From positions 1 to 39,467 of the forward strand of contig JAESPE010000028.1 of the NCBI GenBank assembly GCA_016756835.1: 39,467 bases of DNA, written 5' to 3'. The position numbers and the translations under genes were made by a program. The notes under the pieces were generated by a model. That model had not been told where the DNA came from and did no database searches. It was given only the letters and a program-made list of their open reading frames with translations. Position 1 is the stretch's first letter, and every line of letters begins with the position of its first letter. Source of the stretch: a gamma proteobacterium endosymbiont of Lamellibrachia anaximandri. Its GTDB lineage: Bacteria > Pseudomonadota > Gammaproteobacteria > Chromatiales > Chromatiaceae. This document shows positions 34,899 through 39,467 of this stretch, piece after piece.

Positions 34899-34912
34899 TT
34901 GATTCAAATCAA
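34899..34912. promoter_or_regulatory. FNR-type box B
   Basis: TTGATTCAAATCAA is a second exact match, with its centre 35 bases from box A. Both boxes are followed by GAATCA and two to four more shared bases, so the whole is an imperfect direct repeat. Bound at B, the protein would overlap the start site that box A predicts and could repress or set a window of expression. Confidence 0.85.
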
Positions 34913-34939
34913 GAATCAAAACACATAAGGAGGATGGGC

Positions 34940-36409
34940 ATGCGCAATGTCAGGATAACCAGATGGTACCTTCATCTACTTTTTTTCGCCTTTCCACTAT
35001 GGTTAGGGGCAATCAACATAAGTTTTGCAGACAAGGTTTCATTGGATCCAAGCAATTGGGGACTGGAAGAAGGCGAAGCCTGCATCAGTTGCCATAAGAA
35101 ATCCTCCGCCGGCCTTACCCATCAATGGCAATCCAGCGCCCATGCTTCGGCAGGCGTCAATTGTCTCGACTGCCACTATGCCGATCAGGTCGATAAAGAT
35201 GCCATAGAACACGAAGGTAGCATCATCGCCACAATTGTTTCCCCTAAAGACTGCGGTCGTTGCCACACCAGGGAATATAAGGAAACTGAAGGGTCCGTTC
35301 ATTCCAAAGCACTCTCTTTGATCAAGAATCGTATACCTGCCTTGGCTGACAACCTCACTGGCCAGGAGATGGTTACTGCCGGCTGTGCCAAATGTCACGG
35401 CTCGAAAGTGGAAGTGCGTGGAGACGGCAGCCTATCACCCAACAGTTGGCCGAACACAGGCATTGGCCGTATCAATCCGGATGGATCCCGTGGGTCCTGT
35501 TCCGCATGCCATGGCAGGCACAGTTTCTCTAAAGCCCAGGCCAGAGACCCAAGCGCCTGTGTCTGGTGCCATTCAGGACCGGAATCGCCCGATGGAGAAG
35601 TGTTCGACAGCTCTAAACATGGCATGCTCTTCGCAGCAAACAGAGAGAAGATGAATCTCCACAGTGACGACTGGGTACTTGGTAAAGACTATAGCGCCGC
35701 CCCCACCTGTGTTACCTGCCATATGGGCGCAACTCCCGGTGTCAAAGCAAGCCATGATGTGGGTATGCGCGATGCATGGAATCTGAACCAGCCAATCTCA
35801 GAGAAACAATCGCTTATCATTTTTGAAGATGGTGACAGAAGAGAGCTGCCTGAGTCCCAGCCAGTACCAAGACGTGGTAATGAAATATCAAAACTTGACG
35901 GCAGTATGGGCAAAGTTAAGGCAGTGGCAAGCTCTAAAAGACGGCGTCAGATCATGAGCAAGGTCTGTCTTGAGTGCCATAGCAAAGGTTTTGCCAACGG
36001 ATTCATGAAACAGTTTGACAATGTCGTGGAACTCTACAATGAAAAGTTCGGGAAACCTGCACAGGCCATCATGTTGGCGCTTTATGAAATGAATCTGCTC
36101 ACGCCAGCTCCCTTTGACGATCCACTTGAATTTACCTACTGGCGTCTCTGGCATGATGAAGGCACCCGAGCCAGACACGGCGCAGCAATGATGAGTCCAA
36201 ATTTTACCTGGTGGGAGGGAATGCATCTGGTAGGGCAGAATTTTTATGGGGAGTTTCTGCCTCAGGTGCGTGAACTGGCAGGTGCAGAGAAAGCTGATAA
36301 ATTGATCAACGAGCATGTGCTCAGCCTTGATGAGCACAGCTGGTTGAAAAATCCGTCAAAACCCAATCCTATCCTCGGTTATGGCATAGGAAAACCCAGC
36401 CATGATTAA
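34940..36409 (+). CDS. Octaheme cytochrome c of the hydroxylamine oxidoreductase family
   Basis: ATG 34940 is preferred over 34934 because AAGGAGG ends directly at 34933. The 489 residues have a signal peptide (cut after FADK-region residues) and eight C-x-x-C-H motifs: CISCH (48-52), CLDCH, CGRCH, CAKCH, CSACH, CVWCH, CVTCH and CLECH. The C-terminal stretch RARHGAAMMSPNFTWWEGMHL matches the HAO family region after the eighth haem. Where oxidative HAOs carry the tyrosine that crosslinks the P460 haem, this protein seems to have none in that stretch, as in epsilon-type HAOs proposed to reduce nitrite or hydroxylamine. The NapC-type gene overlapping its 3' end supports a reductive role. Confidence 0.85.
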   Translation: MRNVRITRWYLHLLFFAFPLWLGAINISFADKVSLDPSNWGLEEGEACISCHKKSSAGLTHQWQSSAHASAGVNCLDCHYADQVDKDAIEHEGSIIATIVSPKDCGRCHTREYKETEGSVHSKALSLIKNRIPALADNLTGQEMVTAGCAKCHGSKVEVRGDGSLSPNSWPNTGIGRINPDGSRGSCSACHGRHSFSKAQARDPSACVWCHSGPESPDGEVFDSSKHGMLFAANREKMNLHSDDWVLGKDYSAAPTCVTCHMGATPGVKASHDVGMRDAWNLNQPISEKQSLIIFEDGDRRELPESQPVPRRGNEISKLDGSMGKVKAVASSKRRRQIMSKVCLECHSKGFANGFMKQFDNVVELYNEKFGKPAQAIMLALYEMNLLTPAPFDDPLEFTYWRLWHDEGTRARHGAAMMSPNFTWWEGMHLVGQNFYGEFLPQVRELAGAEKADKLINEHVLSLDEHSWLKNPSKPNPILGYGIGKPSHD

Positions 36410-37028
36410 GATTAGAATGCCACTTTTCATCACCCGACATGTGCTGCTAGCCTTGATCCTCGGCGGTGTTGCTGGTATCGGATTTATGATTTTTCTTACA
36501 GAATTCGACCACTTCACCAGTACTGAGGCTTTTTGCACCAACTGCCACTCGATGGAGCTTGTCGCTGAACCCTATCGGGAGTCCGTCCACTTTCGTCCCG
36601 CCTCAGGCGTGCGGGCCAGCTGTGGTGACTGCCATGTTTCCGAGGGGGTTTTCGCTGCCACCTGGGATCACTTTATAGGCGGCAAGGATCTCTATAATCA
36701 GATCTTCGGTCCCAATTACGATGATCCGGTAATTGCCAAGCTGCATATGCCAGAGGCTGCTTTTTCCGCTCGTGAGTGGTTCAAGAAACGGAACTCCGCT
36801 ACCTGCAAGCGTTGTCATGTCAAAGAAGCCATCTATGGCTCCCGCCCCGATACAGTGGAAATCCATAAACAAGATGCAAAAGATAAATCCTGCATCGAGT
36901 GTCACTACAACCTGGTACATGCAAAGGTGCCGGCTGAGAGCGTCTTCAAACGCGACGAATGGAACAGGATGGTCGAGCTGGAGTTCGATCTTAAACGCGG
37001 AGCCGCCGACAAATTACTGGAAGAATAA
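36402..37028 (+). CDS. Tetraheme NapC/NirT-family quinol dehydrogenase
   Basis: This 208-residue inner-membrane protein has one N-terminal helix (about 13-33) and four C-x-x-C-H sites: CTNCH (45-49), CGDCH, CKRCH and CIECH. Conserved segments CTNCHSMELVAEPYRESVH and GVRASCGDCHV are standard NapC/NirT/NrfH features. It oxidises quinol and passes electrons to a periplasmic reductase. Its ATG lies eight bases inside the end of the HAO-like gene, giving translational coupling and a likely one-to-one complex with that protein. Confidence 0.95.
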   Translation: MIKIRMPLFITRHVLLALILGGVAGIGFMIFLTEFDHFTSTEAFCTNCHSMELVAEPYRESVHFRPASGVRASCGDCHVSEGVFAATWDHFIGGKDLYNQIFGPNYDDPVIAKLHMPEAAFSAREWFKKRNSATCKRCHVKEAIYGSRPDTVEIHKQDAKDKSCIECHYNLVHAKVPAESVFKRDEWNRMVELEFDLKRGAADKLLEE

Positions 37029-37093
37029 AGGTTGAGACGAGATAAGGCGTTACCCAACCACACTGAAAATAGCTCAATTTAGGTATCAAAACT

Positions 37094-37342
37094 ATGAGTC
37101 TTCTAAAAATTGGTTGTAAAACCATGCGTGAAGGCGTGATCGTCTCCACCATTTTTTTCTTCGCCGGGGTTTTGATGATAATGACGGGACTCAAAATTGT
37201 CCCGGATATCTTCTACATGCAGCAGATCGTCATGTTCGCAGGATTGCTGTTGCTGCTTTTTGCTCCACTGATACTAATTACTACTTTTCTTCTTACGGTG
37301 TTACCTGGAGCCAAAGAGAAAATGGATAAATGCGAGCACTGA
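37094..37342 (+). CDS. Small two-helix membrane protein with CKTMR and C-terminal CEH
   Basis: I do not recognise a named family. The 82 residues start MSLLKIGCKTMREGVIVS, contain two hydrophobic helices (about 14-34 and 42-68), and end LPGAKEKMDKCEH, with cysteine and histidine as the third-last and last residues. It follows the NapC-type gene by 65 bases on the same strand and is probably cotranscribed. Its paralogue at 37472 shares C-K-x-M-R near the start and C-x-H at the very end. Both Cys may face the cytoplasm if the two helices form a hairpin. Metal or haem handling for the cytochromes is a guess. Confidence 0.75.
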   Translation: MSLLKIGCKTMREGVIVSTIFFFAGVLMIMTGLKIVPDIFYMQQIVMFAGLLLLLFAPLILITTFLLTVLPGAKEKMDKCEH

Positions 37343-37412
37343 AACTTTGAGCTAAAGCTGGATATGACCATCAGTACGGGTCATTTTCAAGAGTTTTCAG
37401 CGTTGCAATAGC

Positions 37413-37446
37413 AAAAGGCCGCTCCATTTGGGGCGGCCTTTTGTTT
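37413..37446. terminator. Bidirectional terminator between convergent paralogues
   Basis: AAAAGGCCGCTCC (37413-37425) pairs with GGGGCGGCCTTTT (37430-37442), with one G-T pair and a four-base loop. The A and T runs at the two ends let it work in both directions for the genes at 37094 and 37472. Confidence 0.92.
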
Positions 37447-37471
37447 CTGGGTATTACGCCAACAGGCCAGC

Positions 37472-37714
37472 TCAATGCTGGCAATTCTTCAAATGCTCAT
37501 TCACAGATGGAACAAGTGATGCCAAAGCCGCTGCCAGAAGGATAGCCGGACTGATTAACAGTGCAGCAAACCCAGGATAGACAAGCCATACAAACAGGCT
37601 GGGAATGGGATCAGACAACAGTAGTACTGGCGCTAACAAAACCACGCTCAGTACCAACATTGCCACTGAGGCTATGACGGCGGCTCTCATCGATTTACAG
37701 GTGAAGATACTCAC
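37472..37714 (-). CDS. Paralogue of the CKxMR/CxH small membrane protein
   Basis: The frame is open to TTG 37762, but GTG 37714 is the better start: AGAAGG lies about nine bases upstream, and the protein then begins MSIFTCKSMRAAVIAS, parallel to MSLLKIGCKTMREGVIVS of its neighbour. The 80 residues hold two hydrophobic helices and end LVPSVNEHLKNCQH, again with Cys third from last and His last. Sequence identity between the two is low in the helices and concentrated at the two ends. It has its own consensus promoter. Function is unknown. Confidence 0.78.
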   Translation of the reverse strand: MSIFTCKSMRAAVIASVAMLVLSVVLLAPVLLLSDPIPSLFVWLVYPGFAALLISPAILLAAALASLVPSVNEHLKNCQH

Positions 37715-37751
37715 TTCATTTACCTTCTGATATTGCTTTATGATGGTAAGT

Positions 37752-37780
37752 ATATTAGACAATACTTATACTCTTGTCAA
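37752..37780 (-). promoter_or_regulatory. Consensus sigma-70 promoter with overlapping dyad
   Basis: On the minus strand TTGACA (37780-37775), a 17-base spacer and TAATAT (37757-37752) form a near-perfect promoter for the gene starting at 37714. The inverted repeat TAAGTAT (37747-37753) / ATACTTA (37762-37768) is centred on the -10 edge, a position suited to a repressor. A promoter this strong next to a dyad suggests tight repression with rapid release. Confidence 0.8.
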
Positions 37781-38094
37781 GATTTAGCGCCTGTAACTGA
37801 ACCTGAATCACAAATTTTCAGGAATATTACGATTTTTGCGGCTCATACTTTTCAAGTGGTTCGGATGCGGGTCAACAGCATTCAGAAAGTGCCTGTCCGG
37901 AAACAGAGAATAATTGTAGCCCGGATGAAGTGCAGAGGAATCCGGGGAGATAAGTGTCTAATTCATAGTCTGTTCCCGGATTACGCAAGCTCCATCCGGG
38001 CTACGGTTATTGGTTTCCGGATAGACACTAAGTAGCCCGCTGCCGATTACCTCCGTTAGGAGTACACCAAAGGTGAACGATCTCACCCTGCCTA
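37781..38094. other. Intergenic stretch with a dispersed palindrome
   Basis: There is no gene here. Most of it is the nested inverted repeat described at 37889-38028. The rest, near 38030-38090, contains a further GTAGCCCG start that looks like a partial repeat copy. Confidence 0.6.
37889..38028. repeat. 140-bp nested inverted repeat (GTAGCCCGGATG type)
   Basis: The outer arms GTGCCTGTCCGGAAAC (37889-37904) and GGTTTCCGGATAGACAC (38012-38028) are imperfect complements. The inner arms GTAGCCCGGATG (37916-37927) and CATCCGGGCTAC (37993-38004) are perfect. A third GGAATCCGGGGA / TCCCGGATT pair lies inside. GTAGCCCGGATG-type palindromes are a common dispersed family in gammaproteobacteria, here placed inside a second palindrome. 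Mobility by a REP-type transposase is inference. Confidence 0.8.
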
Positions 38095-39348
38095 CTATTT
38101 CTCCAATAAAAAAGTAATCAGCACAGCCTCCGCCAGCGCCACCCCCAATATCACCCACATCAAATACTTGGCCCATTCGGAAAAACGCACACGATTTGTC
38201 AGGAGCTCCGAAAAGTCCATAAGCTCCTGCCGGAGAAAAATACTCTCGATGGCTGACTGCAGATGGCTGGCCACTTTCTCCAGAAGCACCCTATCCGCCT
38301 CCTGAAAACTCTCCCCTCCCCTCTTGTTCAGGACCAGAATGGCTCCCGCAGTCTTCTGGTCGGAGAGGCTCTTGATTGGAACGCACAATTCATTTCGGGT
38401 CACAAACCCTGTCTGCGCATCGATTTCTTTATGAGGGCCATCCAACAGATCCATGTCTTCCTTTACATTGTAATCACCGGTAGCGATCACTTGCCCAACC
38501 AATGAATCTTGCATGTCCATCTCAATCTGCTTTTCATCGAGTCCCGTACCACTTTGCAGCCAGACCTTTCCTGTCTTTGGATCATTGATAAAGATACTAC
38601 AGCGCTCTACATTCAAGGCATTGGGAATTACCTCGACAAAGAGATCAAGCAACTTCTTGTTACCCCGAATACTCCAGGAACGATTGAGCAGTCTCTCACG
38701 TAACCTGATTTGATCGAGGTGGTGATAAAGCGCCTCACCCTGCTCGTCAGATTGAACCAACTGGCCAAGCACGGGTTCACAGATTCTCTTGGGCTTTCCA
38801 TTTAGAGCATCCCTGAAGTAGACAGTCATTCCGTTTTGATGAAAAAAGAGTGCAAGCCGTATAAAAAACAGCAGTTCCTCGTGAACTTTGTTCAGAGTGA
38901 GGTCATCATCAACATGATGTGTGCCCGACTTCGACCGCGTCTTTCTGAGTTCATAAGTCTTTTCGGCAGGCAATAGAATGAATTCAAAGACGAATCGCTC
39001 ACGAAAATCTGTAGACAACGGATGCGTCTTTGGTGGAGGCAAGGGAATGCGAAAAAAATCGATCTCCAAGTAGGATGAATCATCAAGCGTATATGCGTCG
39101 TAGACAGGTACGGCTTTTTCAAATCCAACGAAAGGCAGGCCAAGATGAAGTTCTCTCGGTCGTTGATGCAAAATAGGAGATTTCCACCAGTCCTTGCTTG
39201 AAATATCGAGGTAACCTTCCTCTGGCCAACCGCCAATCGCGTTGAGAATGGTTGTTTTCCCACAACCCGGGGGACCGGTAATAATGAGTTTTTTCGTCTC
39301 TAAAAAAGCTGGAAACTGAATCCCCTTAATCGTGTCGACCTCTCTTAT
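38095..39348 (-). CDS. P-loop ATP/GTP-binding protein with GAF domain and C-terminal membrane helix
   Basis: Reading from 39348 gives about 417 residues. A Walker A motif GPPGCGKTT lies at 25-33, then GGWPEEGYLDISSKDWW and RPRELHLGLPFVGF, a GAF domain at about 220-380 (LNVERCSIFINDPKTGKVWLQ ... GAILVLNKRGG), and a C-terminal helix (YLMWVILGVALAEAVLI). I recall this layout in uncharacterised proteins near signalling genes but know no function. The frame has no ATG, GTG or TTG between the stop at 39358-39360 and TTG 39171, which is past Walker A. The codon where a start is expected is ATA (39348-39346), six bases after AGGAGG. An IS end seems to join here. Confidence 0.75.
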   Translation of the reverse strand: MREVDTIKGIQFPAFLETKKLIITGPPGCGKTTILNAIGGWPEEGYLDISSKDWWKSPILHQRPRELHLGLPFVGFEKAVPVYDAYTLDDSSYLEIDFFRIPLPPPKTHPLSTDFRERFVFEFILLPAEKTYELRKTRSKSGTHHVDDDLTLNKVHEELLFFIRLALFFHQNGMTVYFRDALNGKPKRICEPVLGQLVQSDEQGEALYHHLDQIRLRERLLNRSWSIRGNKKLLDLFVEVIPNALNVERCSIFINDPKTGKVWLQSGTGLDEKQIEMDMQDSLVGQVIATGDYNVKEDMDLLDGPHKEIDAQTGFVTRNELCVPIKSLSDQKTAGAILVLNKRGGESFQEADRVLLEKVASHLQSAIESIFLRQELMDFSELLTNRVRFSEWAKYLMWVILGVALAEAVLITFLLEK

Positions 39349-39357
39349 TTCGCCTCC

Positions 39358-39467
39358 TCAGAAAAATTCGTGGGTAGTTTCCGGTACGGGTAACGCCCCA
39401 AGCGCGTGATATAAAGCAATTTCAGCAGCATGGTAGGTCCGAAATCCGTACGCTTTTCTGGTAGTCA
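39358..39467 (-). mobile_element. 3' end of an ISL3-type transposase (runs off the window)
   Basis: The minus-strand frame from the window edge reads RKAYGFRTYHAAEIALYHAL and ends THEFF at TGA 39358-39360. This is the C-terminal end of ISL3 (IS204/IS1001/IS1165) transposases as I remember them. The next bases, GCCTCCTCAGAAAAATTCGT on the plus strand from 39352, look like an ISL3 terminal repeat. The other end is outside the window. Confidence 0.75.

Larger units (their letters stand above)
34534..34939. other. Divergent regulatory region of the cytochrome island
   Basis: The 406 bases between the divergent cytochrome genes are strongly A+T-rich and contain no gene. The two FNR-type boxes lie in the part next to the HAO-like gene; a TATAAA hexamer on the minus strand at 34843-34848 could belong to a promoter for the pentaheme gene. 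Confidence 0.6.

Overview
The window is a chromosomal segment of a gammaproteobacterium. The housekeeping genes (tcdA, rnr-rlmB, iscR, prmB, hemN) match their Escherichia coli counterparts in motifs and length. The set of multiheme cytochromes, a di-heme peroxidase and c-di-GMP enzymes suggests a metabolically flexible, facultatively anaerobic lineage, perhaps a sulfur-oxidising one. That placement is inference; there is no rRNA or tRNA gene here to anchor it.

Layout. 1-4.7 kb: a small secreted protein, tcdA, then a minus-strand run of a CPA2-type antiporter, a frameshifted DsbA-like gene and a methyltransferase. 4.8-11.4 kb: rnr-rlmB, an iscR with a candidate IscR-type operator but no isc genes beside it, prmB, a small unknown gene and hemN. 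11.7-19.7 kb: an exopolysaccharide cluster (priming phosphotransferase, WecG/TagA transferase, Wzy/WaaL-type polymerase or ligase, sulfotransferase, GT4 transferase) followed by a secreted beta-helix protein. 20-29.3 kb: a worn region containing an intact IS630-family element, an IS256-like remnant, a LysR gene cut short, a peroxidase operon whose third gene is a truncated copy of its first, two GGDEF proteins, a prolyl-oligopeptidase lipoprotein, an out-of-frame junction of a TonB-receptor start with a sensor-GGDEF end, and an unfamiliar 32-residue-repeat secreted protein.

29.3-37.8 kb is a respiratory island. On the minus strand are a pentaheme cytochrome, an octaheme tetrathionate-reductase-family cytochrome with a C-terminal membrane anchor, a coupled cytochrome b and an OprD-like porin. 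On the plus strand are an octaheme HAO-family cytochrome overlapping a tetraheme NapC/NirT quinol dehydrogenase, then a small membrane protein. The 0.4 kb between the two arms holds two exact FNR-type boxes (TTGAT-N4-ATCAA) in a direct repeat. The simplest reading is oxygen-regulated periplasmic reduction of nitrogen or sulfur oxyanions with quinol as donor, through cytochrome b for the OTR-like enzyme and NapC for the HAO-like enzyme. Two small paralogous membrane proteins (N-terminal C-K-x-M-R, C-terminal C-x-H) face each other at the end of this island and are the least explained part of it.

38-39.5 kb: a large palindromic repeat, a P-loop/GAF protein and, at the edge, the 3' end of an ISL3-type transposase. 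The P-loop gene has lost any usual start codon at that junction.
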